Shown here: positions 9,197 through 18,252 of the stretch, piece by piece
Numbering within the stretch: position 1 is the first letter of the stretch
How the letters are laid out: each line of letters starts with the position of its first letter
Notes under the pieces: generated by a model
Told to the model about the DNA's origin: nothing
The model's input: the letters and a program-made list of their open reading frames with translations, nothing else
The model's database searches: none
DNA from: Aeromonas veronii
GTDB lineage: Bacteria; Pseudomonadota; Gammaproteobacteria; Enterobacterales; Aeromonadaceae
Reading direction: 5' to 3'
Assembly (NCBI GenBank): GCA_041319085.1
Contig: CP101033.1
Span: 2,320,501-2,384,500, forward strand
Length of the DNA: 64,000 nucleotides
Program-made: the position numbers and the translations under genes

Positions 9197-9916
9197 TCAG
9201 ACCAGCTGGTGCAACACGCTGGTGGCGGCGATCTGGGCGATCAGCAGGCCACACAGAGAGGTGGAGACCACCACAGGCGCAGTATCACGCTGCAGATAGA
9301 GCGGGCTGAACCAGAGCAGCAGAGAGGCCACCAGCAGGGCAGCCTGGGTCACCACAGCCGGGATCAGCGCATCGAGATTGGCCTCACCTCCTTGCCAACC
9401 CACCAGCACCGCCAGCCAGATAAGGCTGGCCATCGCCCCCACCAGACCAGCCAGCGGCAACAGGGTGTTGAATGCCTTGAGACGATGACGGGCCCGCAGC
9501 AGTATCAGGTGGGCAAAGGCCGCCCCCAGCATCGCCATCTGCAGCAGACCGCTCACCCAGCCTTGCAGTTGCAGCAGCCCGAAGCCATACACAGCGAGCG
9601 GCAACGCCGGTAGCCAGAGCAGCGTTAAGGGGACTGAACGCTTGCCCTCCAGCCGTGACTGGGCCAGCGACAAGCCGATCCCGAGCACCAGTGCCGCACC
9701 ACCACTCCAGATCAGCCAACCGGCCGCTTTGGCCTCGACCGCCAGCATCAGAGAGAGAGCGGTAATGACCCAGATGGAGAAGAGCTGCTGACTGATCCGT
9801 GAACGCTGGCCGGGGCAGATATCACCGCGCCACAGCACGATACCGAGGGCGATCAGGGCGCCAAGCGCCATCAATCCGGTGAGGGGAAAGAGCCAAAAAG
9901 GGAGTTGGACGAACAC
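9197..9916 (-). CDS. Multi-pass inner-membrane protein, function unknown
   Basis: 239 residues, almost entirely hydrophobic, with about eight predicted membrane helices and short loops. The N-terminal part (PFWLFPLTGLMALGALIALGIVLWRGD, then RSRISQQLFSIWVI) has a weak resemblance in spacing and charge to DmsC-type membrane anchors of DMSO reductases. No dmsA or dmsB partner lies nearby and the overall identity I can judge is low. It is a single gene convergent with glgX. I do not assign a function. Confidence 0.7.
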   Translation of the reverse strand: MFVQLPFWLFPLTGLMALGALIALGIVLWRGDICPGQRSRISQQLFSIWVITALSLMLAVEAKAAGWLIWSGGAALVLGIGLSLAQSRLEGKRSVPLTLLWLPALPLAVYGFGLLQLQGWVSGLLQMAMLGAAFAHLILLRARHRLKAFNTLLPLAGLVGAMASLIWLAVLVGWQGGEANLDALIPAVVTQAALLVASLLLWFSPLYLQRDTAPVVVSTSLCGLLIAQIAATSVLHQLV

Positions 9917-10100
9917 GACGCCTCCAGCGGTAAAGATTTGAGGTGCGCCACCGGGGCGCCAGAAAGGGGGCGAGTATACCCAAACCGGCGGCTATCCCCA
10001 ACCGCGACAAACGATCGTGGGCAATTGCCGCCAGCACAATGCGCCTTGAAGGGCGCCCTGCTGGCAGCCATGTCCATAGTGACGGGGTGCGGCGCTGGCG

Positions 10101-11738
10101 TTAGCCCTGACCGCGGGCCAGCGCCACCACCCGGGCAAACATCTGGCGGATCATCGGCGGAATATGCTCGGCGCCGAGCCGCTCCGCCTCCTCCACCACC
10201 GCCAGCGCCATCCCCGGCTTGCTACGGTGATGGATCGCCTTGTTGATGATGTGACTGGCACTCCACATGGCGCGCCCGCCCACCCCAGCCTCGCGGCGAA
10301 ACACAGCTTCAAAACCGTTGTGATAGAGGTAGTGCTCGATATCGGCAGCAGGAAGCTGGGTCAAGCGATCCCGCTCCCGCTCTCCCTTGAGCTGGCCACG
10401 GGCCGAAGCGGCATACTTGAGCCCCGCCTCGTCGCCATCGGTCAGCAGGTGCCACTCTATGCCAAAATCCCGCGCCACCTTGATCAGCGGCGACTGGCCA
10501 CACTGGGCAAACTCGATGATCCGCACCCCTTCTGCCCGCAGACTGTAACCGCAGATCTGGGCCAGCTCAGAGAGCAGCCAGATCTCGGTCTCCCCCTCCA
10601 CCAGCAGCCAGCAACGGGCAAACAACGACATGGGGCGGTTGATCCGCACGTGGAAGGCGATCTTGCGCAGATCGTCGCTGCTGTAGCGCTCGCCCCCCAG
10701 CTGGTGACAGAGGATATCCTGCTGACGGCGCACCAATCGCCGCACCTGATTGAGCGGCAGGGAAGAGAGCAAGTCCCCCGAGTTGGTGGTGAGCAGCTTC
10801 TGGCCCGGCAACTGTTCCAGCAGCCCCCACGCCAGCGCCAGCATGGTCGGATGGAGCCGACTTTCGGGATCTTCGAGGATCATGATGGGGCGGGCCCCCT
10901 CCTCCAGCTCGCGGTTACCCCGCGCCTGCAGCAGGGTCGCCGCCATCCCCGCCATCGCCAGTTGCAGCGCGCGGTTATCGGCGCGGCGCAGCAGGGTATG
11001 CAGGTTGCCCGGATTGCGCAACGTCATGGGACGATTGATGATGTCGCGCTGACTGCGCGGCTTGTTCTTGATGGGGGCCAATGCGTTGAAGTAGTGATCC
11101 ATCAGCTGGCGCACCGCCTGCAGCGCCTCCTTGAGCTCCGGCTCGCCGATGCGCTGGGGTTCGTCGATCAGTTTGTCCGCCAGCTCGCTCAGGCGATGTT
11201 CGGAGAGATCTCCCCACTGCAGGGTCTCCACTCCGTTGCGGGCACTACGGGCATCCCGCAGCCGGAACACCGGGTTCATGGTGATCAGCAGGCAGACCAG
11301 CTCATGGGCATTGGCAATGGGCAGGCTCTTGCCCACCCCGTCGAGAAAGTCGTGCATGGTGAGCACAGAGCCATCTGCCTGCAGCTCGGCGCTGGCGCGA
11401 TAGTGAATGCGGTGGAATTTGTCCTTGTGCAGCACCCAGGAGGGGCAAAGACGGGCCAGGCGACGGGAGTGCTGACACATCTGGGGTCTGTGCTCACTGA
11501 AGGTGAGCACCAGTTGCAAGTGGCGCGCCGGGGCCAATTCGGGATCTTCCGGTTGGTGAAAATCCTCGGCAGTGAACTGATAGGGCTCGGCATCCTGCCC
11601 CAGCAGACACCAGAGGGCGCGCAGCAGGCTCGATTTACCCCAGGTATTCTCGCCGATCAGCACAGTGGTGTGATCCAGCCCGAGCGACAGGCGATTAATA
11701 CCACGAAAACCTTTGACTTCAATACGTTCCAGAAACAT
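10101..11738 (-). CDS. ybjD: OLD-family ATP-dependent nuclease YbjD (DUF2813)
   Basis: 545 residues, close to E. coli YbjD (552). The N-terminal ABC/SMC-type ATPase opens with FLERIEVKGFRGINRLSL and has Walker A GENTWGKSS near residue 29. A signature-like region and Walker B (PIMILEDPESRLHP) follow. The C-terminal Toprim domain shows LLVEGETEIW (catalytic Glu) and LLTDGDEAG (Asp-x-Asp). Family members are predicted ATP-stimulated DNA nucleases related to phage P2 Old. In E. coli ybjD neighbours lysO (ybjE); here they are 7 kb apart with unrelated genes between. Single gene. All key residues look intact, but the physiological substrate is unknown. Confidence 0.88.
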   Translation of the reverse strand: MFLERIEVKGFRGINRLSLGLDHTTVLIGENTWGKSSLLRALWCLLGQDAEPYQFTAEDFHQPEDPELAPARHLQLVLTFSEHRPQMCQHSRRLARLCPSWVLHKDKFHRIHYRASAELQADGSVLTMHDFLDGVGKSLPIANAHELVCLLITMNPVFRLRDARSARNGVETLQWGDLSEHRLSELADKLIDEPQRIGEPELKEALQAVRQLMDHYFNALAPIKNKPRSQRDIINRPMTLRNPGNLHTLLRRADNRALQLAMAGMAATLLQARGNRELEEGARPIMILEDPESRLHPTMLALAWGLLEQLPGQKLLTTNSGDLLSSLPLNQVRRLVRRQQDILCHQLGGERYSSDDLRKIAFHVRINRPMSLFARCWLLVEGETEIWLLSELAQICGYSLRAEGVRIIEFAQCGQSPLIKVARDFGIEWHLLTDGDEAGLKYAASARGQLKGERERDRLTQLPAADIEHYLYHNGFEAVFRREAGVGGRAMWSASHIINKAIHHRSKPGMALAVVEEAERLGAEHIPPMIRQMFARVVALARGQG

Positions 11739-12000
11739 CCGGCCATGTCCACATCATTGTGATGGGGCCATAGTGGCAAAGTTACCGGAAAAATCCTATC
11801 GCAGGCGGGGCTTTTTCAACGTGAACTGTGAGGCACTGCAGGTTCGGGAGGGGTAACGACAGCGGTGCGATCTTGCGGGGCATTCCAGTGGCTAAACCAA
11901 AGGTGACGGGTACGGATTTGACGTTTGCGATAATTCAATGGGCATTCCTTTCAATGGATAAGTGGTAGAGAGTACACCTCTTTTGCCCAAATTCTCAGGC

Positions 12001-12879
12001 TTATCTGTGACGGGAAGATGACAATTGTGCCCGCCACTGTCCCGGTGTCAAACCAAACGCCTCGCGAAAACGGTTGCCGAAATGGGCCTGGGAAGAGAAG
12101 CCGCACTGACTGGCGATGCTGGCCAGTGGCTCCGGGCCTACCAGCAGTTGTTTGGCCCGTTTGAGCCGCAGCCCCAGCAGATAGCGGTGGGGCGGGCAGC
12201 CGAGGCTCTGGCCGAACATGCGGGCAAAGTGATACTCGCTCAGCCCCGCCTGCTGCGCCAGCTCTGCCAGCGTGACCGAGTCGGCCAGATGGGCCTGCAG
12301 ATACTCCTGCACCCGTTTGATCACCACGGGTGCCAATCCGCCGCGCAGGGGCGGCAGACCGGGAGTCTCTTCGGTGTGGTGACGATAGGCGTGGAGGATC
12401 AACATCCAGGCGCCGTGGGAGAGTGCCAAGCGATCGACCCCGTGTTGCCACTCCAGTTGCATCAGCTGACGCTGCACCAGCCCGGCCGCCTGCGGATCGT
12501 CGATAAAGGTCTTGTCCACCAGTTGCAGGTGGCGCCCCTCCTTGTCACACACCTCCTCGGCAATACGGGTGAGGTGAGCCGGGGTGAAGTAGAGATGAAA
12601 GAAGCGAAACTCTTCGCGCACCAGCCACTCGGATCTGTGGTGATCCGGCATGATGCACACCTTGCCGGTGCCGCCGTGGCCACCCGGCCCATCGAGTCGC
12701 TCGGTCTGCTCGCCCCCCTGCAGATAGACGCTCAGGGTGTGGTGGCCCGGCTTGTGATAGCGGGTCTGGTCATAGCAGTTGCGCCAGCTGGCGACGCCAA
12801 GCCCGGGTTCGAGCCAGCAGGCGTCCTCCAGCCGGGCGCCGGTGCTGACCAGTGCATCAAATACCCCTGCTGTTTTCAT
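12001..12879 (-). CDS. AraC/XylS-family transcriptional regulator
   Basis: 292 residues. The N-terminal part is a cupin-like sensor region (HHTLSVYLQGG, GKVCIMPDHHRSEW). The C-terminal part has two helix-turn-helix motifs: LAELAQQAGLSEYHFARMFGQSLG, then IASQCGFSSQAHFGNRFREAFGLTPGQWR, which is the AraC signature. Start placed at ATG 12879, preceded by AGGGA; an open extension to 12984 shows no domain. It is divergent from the DMT transporter gene at 13053, so that transporter is the natural regulatory target by position. Effector unknown. Confidence 0.88.
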   Translation of the reverse strand: MKTAGVFDALVSTGARLEDACWLEPGLGVASWRNCYDQTRYHKPGHHTLSVYLQGGEQTERLDGPGGHGGTGKVCIMPDHHRSEWLVREEFRFFHLYFTPAHLTRIAEEVCDKEGRHLQLVDKTFIDDPQAAGLVQRQLMQLEWQHGVDRLALSHGAWMLILHAYRHHTEETPGLPPLRGGLAPVVIKRVQEYLQAHLADSVTLAELAQQAGLSEYHFARMFGQSLGCPPHRYLLGLRLKRAKQLLVGPEPLASIASQCGFSSQAHFGNRFREAFGLTPGQWRAQLSSSRHR

Positions 12880-13052
12880 TCGTCCCTGCCGCCTGTTCTG
12901 GTCATGTGTACGGGTTATCCCGCTCGCCATCCATCTTACCGACCGCGCTTGTAGATGACAGCGCGTGACGATGAAAAACCGCAAGATGGTGCAATCCAGC
13001 CATCAGGGCTCACCCCATAGTGGGGTATCCCTCCCCCTGACTCACCGGAACT

Positions 13053-13973
13053 GTGATGAACCTGATGCTCTATCTTGCCACCGTGCTTATCTGGGGCAGT
13101 ACCTGGATTGCCATCGCCTGGCAACTTGGTCCCATTCCCATCGAGGTGTCGGTGCTCTACCGCTTCCTGCTGGCGGCGGTGGCGCTGTTTGCCCTGCTCA
13201 CTGCCAGCGGTCGCTTTCCGCGCCTCCCCTGGCACGGCCAGCGTTACGCCGTGCTGCTTGGCACCCTGCTCTTTTCCACCAACTTTCTCTGTTTCTACCA
13301 CGCCACCCGCTACATTCCGAGCGGCATGTCGGCAGTGATCTTTGCCAGTGCCAGCATCTTCAACGGTCTCAACCTCTGGCTGTTCGAGAACAAGCGCCCC
13401 ACCCTGCGCTGGCTGCAAGGCTCCATGCTGGGGCTTCTGGGTACCCTGCTGCTGTTCTGGCCGGTACTGGCGGATGCGCAACTGGGTGCAAACGGCTGGA
13501 AGGGGCTACTGCTCGCCTGCGGCGGCACCCTCTGCTTTTCGCTGGGCAATCTGGTCTCGGCCCGGGGCCAGCGCCACGGCTACCACGTACTGCAACTGGT
13601 GCCCTGGGGCATGGTTTACGGCGTGGTGCTGTTGCTGGGCTGGGTCACATTGCTCGGGCAGCAACTGGTAGTGCCGACCGACAGCCACTATCTGGCGGCC
13701 ATGGTCTATCTCGCCCTGTTTGGCTCGGTGATCGCCTTTACCGCCTACCTGACGCTGGTGGGGCGCATCGGTGCCAGCAAGGCCTCCTACGCCACCGTGC
13801 TCTTTCCGCTGGTGGCGCTTACCCTCTCCACCTTCTACGAAGGCTTTGTCTGGCAGCCGGTCTCGGTGGCCGGGGTGGTGATCAGCCTGATCGGCAATCT
13901 GGTGATCTTCGCGCCGCCCTTAAGCGAATGGCGCATTCGACAGTCCAAGGCAGCAAACGACGCTTGCTCCTGA
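13053..13973 (+). CDS. EamA/DMT-family inner-membrane transporter
   Basis: 306 residues with about ten membrane helices arranged as two EamA repeats. The first begins LYLATVLIWGSTWIAIAWQLG, the characteristic WGS-T start of DMT exporters. The second repeat ends in SLIGNLVIF and a basic tail. Start is GTG 13053 or the ATG at 13056. Members export amino acids or other metabolites; substrate cannot be read here. It is flanked by an AraC regulator (divergent) and a LysR regulator (same strand, 72 bp downstream), either of which may control it. Confidence 0.85.
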   Translation: MMNLMLYLATVLIWGSTWIAIAWQLGPIPIEVSVLYRFLLAAVALFALLTASGRFPRLPWHGQRYAVLLGTLLFSTNFLCFYHATRYIPSGMSAVIFASASIFNGLNLWLFENKRPTLRWLQGSMLGLLGTLLLFWPVLADAQLGANGWKGLLLACGGTLCFSLGNLVSARGQRHGYHVLQLVPWGMVYGVVLLLGWVTLLGQQLVVPTDSHYLAAMVYLALFGSVIAFTAYLTLVGRIGASKASYATVLFPLVALTLSTFYEGFVWQPVSVAGVVISLIGNLVIFAPPLSEWRIRQSKAANDACS

Positions 13974-14044
13974 GGCGGTCAGCCCCTAAGGTAGCGCAGA
14001 TCCCATCGGTGGCGATCCTGACGGCGATAAACAAGGGGGGCGAG

Positions 14045-14923
14045 ATGTTACTGGAAGGGCTGGAGACGCTGAGTCTGCTGGCGAGCGAAGGGACCATGGC
14101 CAAGGTGGCCAGTCGCCTCTATATCAGCCAGTCGGCGGTAAGCAAGCGGATTGCCCAGCTGGAGCAGCGCCTCGGCAAGAAGCTGATCGAGCCGGAGGGG
14201 CGTCAGATCCGCCTCACCCCGCAGGCAAGGGAGCTGCTTGAGCGAGTGGCCCCGAGTCTGGCCGAAATGAAAGGGGTGCTGGCCGATAGCCAGGATCTGG
14301 CGGATCACAGCCCCCTCCCCGTCGCCTGCTCCGAAACCCTGTTGGCGGGCTACCTCGCCCACTTTATGCGCGACTATCTGGAGCACGATCCCCACCTTGC
14401 CCTCTCCACCCACCACACGCCGGTCATTCTGGCGCGGGTACGCAGCGGCGATGCCCTACTCGGCATCTGCGCCGGTCGGCTCCCTCCCGGCCATGGCCTC
14501 GGCGCCGATCTGCTGCTGGAAGAGCCCTTCTATCTGGTTGGCGAGCCTGTGGGTGAGGCGCAGCAGAGCCTGCCGCCAGCCAGCGCAGGGAGCAGGTGCA
14601 AGATCCTCGCCATGGATCTGGAGAACCCCTCCAACCGCTATCTGCGCGAACCACTAGCAGAGATGGGGCTGGAGCCCGCCATGGAGCTCGACTCCTATCT
14701 GGCACTCATCGAACTCGCCAAGGCGGGCATTGGCCCGGTGCTGTTGCCCGCCGGTCTGCTGGCACTGGTAGGAGAACAGGGTGCGATGGCGCGTCCACTG
14801 CCCGGACTGGGGCGCCCCCTGCATCTGGTCTATCGGCAGAGCAGCCTCAAGCGTGAGCGGATCGCTAGGCTGGTGAGCGCCCTGCACCAACACTTTCGTC
14901 ACTACAGCGACACGCCGCGCTAG
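14045..14923 (+). CDS. LysR-family transcriptional regulator
   Basis: 292 residues. The N-terminal winged helix-turn-helix (LSLLASEGTMAKVASRLYISQSAVSKRIAQLEQRLGKKLIEPEGRQIRLT) is diagnostic of LysR regulators. The C-terminal half is a substrate-binding-like effector domain. Start at ATG 14045 gives a normal N-terminus, with GGGGGGCGAG ahead of it. The same frame stays open upstream to 12965 across the EamA gene, but that part is out-of-frame shadow sequence. Effector and targets unknown; the upstream transporter is the positional candidate. Confidence 0.88.
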   Translation: MLLEGLETLSLLASEGTMAKVASRLYISQSAVSKRIAQLEQRLGKKLIEPEGRQIRLTPQARELLERVAPSLAEMKGVLADSQDLADHSPLPVACSETLLAGYLAHFMRDYLEHDPHLALSTHHTPVILARVRSGDALLGICAGRLPPGHGLGADLLLEEPFYLVGEPVGEAQQSLPPASAGSRCKILAMDLENPSNRYLREPLAEMGLEPAMELDSYLALIELAKAGIGPVLLPAGLLALVGEQGAMARPLPGLGRPLHLVYRQSSLKRERIARLVSALHQHFRHYSDTPR

Positions 14924-14948
14924 CTGTCGCAACTCACCAGATGCGGCA

Positions 14949-14968
14949 ACGGGGCCCTAGGGCCCCGT
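14949..14968. terminator. Palindromic hairpin between convergent genes
   Basis: ACGGGGCCC and GGGCCCCGT are separated by TA, making a 20-bp palindrome between the LysR gene and the convergent TauE-like gene. It is strong in GC but has no T-run on either side, so termination is only likely. Confidence 0.5.
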
Positions 14969-15001
14969 AACGGTCAGAGTTGTCGCGCACTCGCCGCAAA
15001 C

Positions 15002-15778
15002 TCAGATCCAGGCAAACAGCTCCGGATACTGGCTCCACACCAGCTTGGCAGACATCAGCAGAGAGACGGTCACCAGCAGCGGCTTGATCAGCTTCACCCC
15101 TTGTTTGAGCACCATCTTGGAGCCGAAGCGGGCACCGATAAACTGCCCCAACGCCATGCAGAAACCGACGCTCCACACCACCTTGCCACCTAGAGCAAAG
15201 AACAGCAGGGAGGCGATGTTGGAGGTGAAGTTGAGCAACTTGGTGTGAGCGGTGGCGCGCGCCATGCCAAAACCCGCCAGCGCCACGAAACCGATGGCAA
15301 AAAACGATCCTGTGCCCGGCCCGAAAAAGCCGTCATAAAAGCCGACACCGCCCCCCACCAGCAGCGCAAACAGCATGGGAGTGAGACGGCGGGAGCTCTC
15401 GGCATCACTCACTCGCGGCGAGAAGTAGAAGTAGCAGGCAAAAGCCATCAGCAGGAAAGGGAGCAAGCGTTCGAGAATGGCGGCGTCGATGGTCTGCACC
15501 GCCAGTGCGCCAATGGCTGCACCGATAAAGGTGCAGATCACCGCAGGCCAGATCATGGCCCACTCCAGCAGCCCTTTGCGGCCATAAAACCAGGTGGCGG
15601 AGAAGGAGCCGAAACTACTCTGCAGCTTGTTGGTGCCGAGCACCAGCGCTGGCGGTATGCCGGTGGCAAGCAAGGCCGGCACCGTCAGCAGACCGCCGCC
15701 ACCGGCGATGGCGTCGATAAAGCCGGCGACGAGCGCCACACCGAACAGGGCAAACAGGGTAACCAGTTCCAATTCCAT
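15002..15778 (-). CDS. yfcA: TauE/SafE-family membrane transporter (YfcA)
   Basis: 258 residues with about eight membrane helices in two DUF81 repeats. Family markers are FIDAIAGGGGLLTVPALLATG near the N-terminus, LGTNKLQSSFGS, and the second repeat VGFYDGFFGPGTGSF. Very close in feel to E. coli YfcA. Members move sulfite, sulfoacetate or other organosulfur anions; the substrate of YfcA is not settled. Single gene, with GAGG 9 bases before the ATG. Confidence 0.87.
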   Translation of the reverse strand: MELELVTLFALFGVALVAGFIDAIAGGGGLLTVPALLATGIPPALVLGTNKLQSSFGSFSATWFYGRKGLLEWAMIWPAVICTFIGAAIGALAVQTIDAAILERLLPFLLMAFACYFYFSPRVSDAESSRRLTPMLFALLVGGGVGFYDGFFGPGTGSFFAIGFVALAGFGMARATAHTKLLNFTSNIASLLFFALGGKVVWSVGFCMALGQFIGARFGSKMVLKQGVKLIKPLLVTVSLLMSAKLVWSQYPELFAWI

Positions 15779-15980
15779 CCATAGGCCTCACGAGAGAGAA
15801 TTGCCCGAAGAGCCGGGCAACCGGAGATAACAAAAACGGGGTTGTACAGGGGACTGCACAGGCTGTCCGCTATCCTAGCGAGCCACTGACCATGAATCTA
15901 ACGAAACAGTGGCAGACAATTGATTCCTGATTTTCATTAATTTGAGCTGCCACGCCCCTGCCCCAGCCCTCAGAGGCCCA

Positions 15981-16736
15981 CTACAGCGCCGGTGATGCGG
16001 TGTCCGCGTCCTTGATGGCCGCCAGCGCCTCACACAGATGATCCTCATCGGCACCGGGGAAACGACTGACCCGACCGGCCATGTAACGGCTGCTGAACAG
16101 ATTGAACCAGTGTTGCAGTGCCTGCCCCGCCTTGAGCTCCCCCGCCACTTCCAGCACGCAGGCCGCCACTTCGGCGGTGCAGAGGTGCTCGTCGCAGTTG
16201 GCGACCCGCATGCCGTAGGTGGAGAGTGCATCAGGCTTGATGGCGAGCACCGGAAAACCGTCGAGATAGGGGCTCTTGTTGAACATCTTGCGCGCCTCCG
16301 GCCAGGTGCCGTCGAGCAGGATAAAGAGCGGCTTTTTACCGGGCGCCAGCGTCACCTCACCGGTCAGGCGAGCAGGCTCCTTCTCGCAGGCGGGAAAGAC
16401 CACATAGGGCTGCCAGGCAGGATCGGCCAGCAGGGCCAGCAACTCGGGATGGGGCTGGGTACGCGACCAGAGAAACGCCCAGGTGGTATCTGGCAAGACA
16501 TCGGCGATCAGGCGACCGGTGTTGGAGGGCTTCATCGGCTCGCTGTCATACATCAGCAGGCAGAAACCGGCCTCCGCTTTGAGCTCGGGGCGCCACTCGC
16601 AGGCACACCAGTCCTCGCGCAGCTGACAGGCCGGACAGCGGGCCAGGGTGCCGCCACGGGCAAGAAACGGTCGGGTAGAGATACTCTTGCGCCAGGCCCG
16701 CAGGCGGTTGACGGCGTGATCAGGAACAGGCTTCAT
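15981..16736 (-). CDS. tapT: tRNA-uridine aminocarboxypropyltransferase TapT (YfiP, DTW domain)
   Basis: Transfers the aminocarboxypropyl group of S-adenosylmethionine to U47 of tRNAs, making acp3U. 251 residues; E. coli TapT is about 232. The DTW motif appears as FILLDGTWPEARKM. A four-cysteine zinc-type cluster (CPACQLREDWCAC) lies near residue 34, and SEPMKPSNTGRLI is the family-conserved SAM-side segment. Single gene with no obvious operon partner. The function follows from the characterised E. coli homologue. Confidence 0.87.
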   Translation of the reverse strand: MKPVPDHAVNRLRAWRKSISTRPFLARGGTLARCPACQLREDWCACEWRPELKAEAGFCLLMYDSEPMKPSNTGRLIADVLPDTTWAFLWSRTQPHPELLALLADPAWQPYVVFPACEKEPARLTGEVTLAPGKKPLFILLDGTWPEARKMFNKSPYLDGFPVLAIKPDALSTYGMRVANCDEHLCTAEVAACVLEVAGELKAGQALQHWFNLFSSRYMAGRVSRFPGADEDHLCEALAAIKDADTASPAL

Positions 16737-16910
16737 CTAGGTTCACTACTGGAGTCAAAACAGGAACGGCAGCGGTGCCAACATGTCACTGTGCCACAGG
16801 GCCCGATAACAGGGAGGCTGCCGGAAAAGCGCAAGATTGTACCCAGTTACGCGCTGGCGGAACAGCAATCCCTGCCCCTTTCGCCAGACGCCGAGCCAAC
16901 CCCTCTTGCC

Positions 16911-18122
16911 TTACGACGCCTGAGAGCTGCGCAGCAGCGCCAGCAACAGGCTGCCATCGCGCAGTGCCTTGTGCACCTGCACCGAAGTGGGCTTGGTGGG
17001 ATCTTCGTAGAAGTGGGTGGATTCAATTTGCAGCCGCACCAGATATTCGGCGGGCAACTGGCTGGCCAGCGACTGGTGCAGCATGGGGAACAGCAGCCGA
17101 TCGGCACGGGTGATCTCGCCCCCCAGCAGCAGCTTGCCCGGATTGAGCAGGCAGATGAGGTTGGAGAGTACCTTTGAGAGGCGGCCCGCCGCCTGATGGA
17201 GAATATCCTGACAGAGGCTGTTGCCCGCCAGCGCCAGCTCGCACAGCTCGCGGATGGTGACGCTCTCGGGCAAGTCGTGCTCCTGCATCCGCTCGCGCAG
17301 ATCCCGGTATTGCGCCTCCAGCGCCTGATTGGTCACCAGGGTGCAGGCGCAGCCAAAGCCGCCGCAATAGCAGCGCTGGCCATAGGGTTCGAGCTGCAGG
17401 TGACTGAGATCGCCGAGCAGCGCGTTTTCGCTCTCGATGAGCTGGCCGTTGACCACCATGCCAACCCCGATGTCGTTGTGAACAAACACCAGCACCGCAT
17501 CGGCGCAATTTTTGGCAGCCCCCCACTCCCGCTCGGCCTGGATCCAGGTGCGCACGTCACCGCTCACCAGCACAGGTACCGAGAACGCCTGTTGCAGAGT
17601 CGGGCCAAGGGGCCAGTTGCGCAGATCGTAGAAGGGGAAGTGCTTGACCATGCCGGAGTGGCGCTCTACCTGACCCGGCAGACAGAGGGCAATACAGGCC
17701 AGACTGAGGGACTTTTTCGGCAAAAACACCTTGATGGCGTGCACCAGACTGCCCAACAGATCGGCGCGCTCCTCCTCGGTAAAGAGGTGGCGCTGGCGGG
17801 CCAGCGAACGACCTGAGAAGTCAAACAGCGCCATATCCACGTAGCCACGGCCAAGACGCATGGAGAGAAACTGGAAGCGGCGCTCGTTGATGCGCAGCAG
17901 GGTCTGACGACGGCCGCGCCCCACCGAACTTTCACCACAGGTGACCACCAGACCGCCATCGAGCAGTTCACGGGTGATCTTGGTGATGCTGGCCGGCGAG
18001 AGGCCGGTCAGGCGGGAGAGATCGGTGCGCGACAGCTCCTTGTGCTCTTCCAGGCTGGCATAGACCAGGCCGTAGTTGAGCTGCCGGATCAAGTCGATAC
18101 TGCCTTTCACGATCTCATTCAT
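16911..18122 (-). CDS. ROK-family transcriptional regulator (NagC/Mlc-like)
   Basis: 403 residues. An N-terminal MarR-like winged helix (LSRTDLSRLTGLSPASITKITRELLDGGLV) is followed by a ROK sugar-sensing domain. The zinc site is present (HLQLEPYGQRCYCGGFGC: one His, three Cys). Two usually invariant positions differ: the GE-GH motif reads GDLSH, and the Glu after the GC of the CXCGXXGCXE motif is replaced, giving GCAC. Such changes may alter the ligand or remove sugar binding. No sugar transport or catabolic genes are adjacent, so the regulon is unknown. Confidence 0.85.
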   Translation of the reverse strand: MNEIVKGSIDLIRQLNYGLVYASLEEHKELSRTDLSRLTGLSPASITKITRELLDGGLVVTCGESSVGRGRRQTLLRINERRFQFLSMRLGRGYVDMALFDFSGRSLARQRHLFTEEERADLLGSLVHAIKVFLPKKSLSLACIALCLPGQVERHSGMVKHFPFYDLRNWPLGPTLQQAFSVPVLVSGDVRTWIQAEREWGAAKNCADAVLVFVHNDIGVGMVVNGQLIESENALLGDLSHLQLEPYGQRCYCGGFGCACTLVTNQALEAQYRDLRERMQEHDLPESVTIRELCELALAGNSLCQDILHQAAGRLSKVLSNLICLLNPGKLLLGGEITRADRLLFPMLHQSLASQLPAEYLVRLQIESTHFYEDPTKPTSVQVHKALRDGSLLLALLRSSQAS

Positions 18123-18252
18123 AGGCTATGGATTAAGGGCTGAAACAGAAGCCGCCGATTTTCACACATTATTGGGCAATCCCCAAATAAAGTGCGGCTT
18201 GAACCGGGGTTCAAACCGCATCTTGTGGTTGCCGTCACGGACCCTGGCAGGA

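Noticed and set aside
12965..14044. Long plus-strand frame joined to the LysR gene
   Set aside because: It is an out-of-frame shadow of the EamA transporter gene; the LysR domain begins at 14045.
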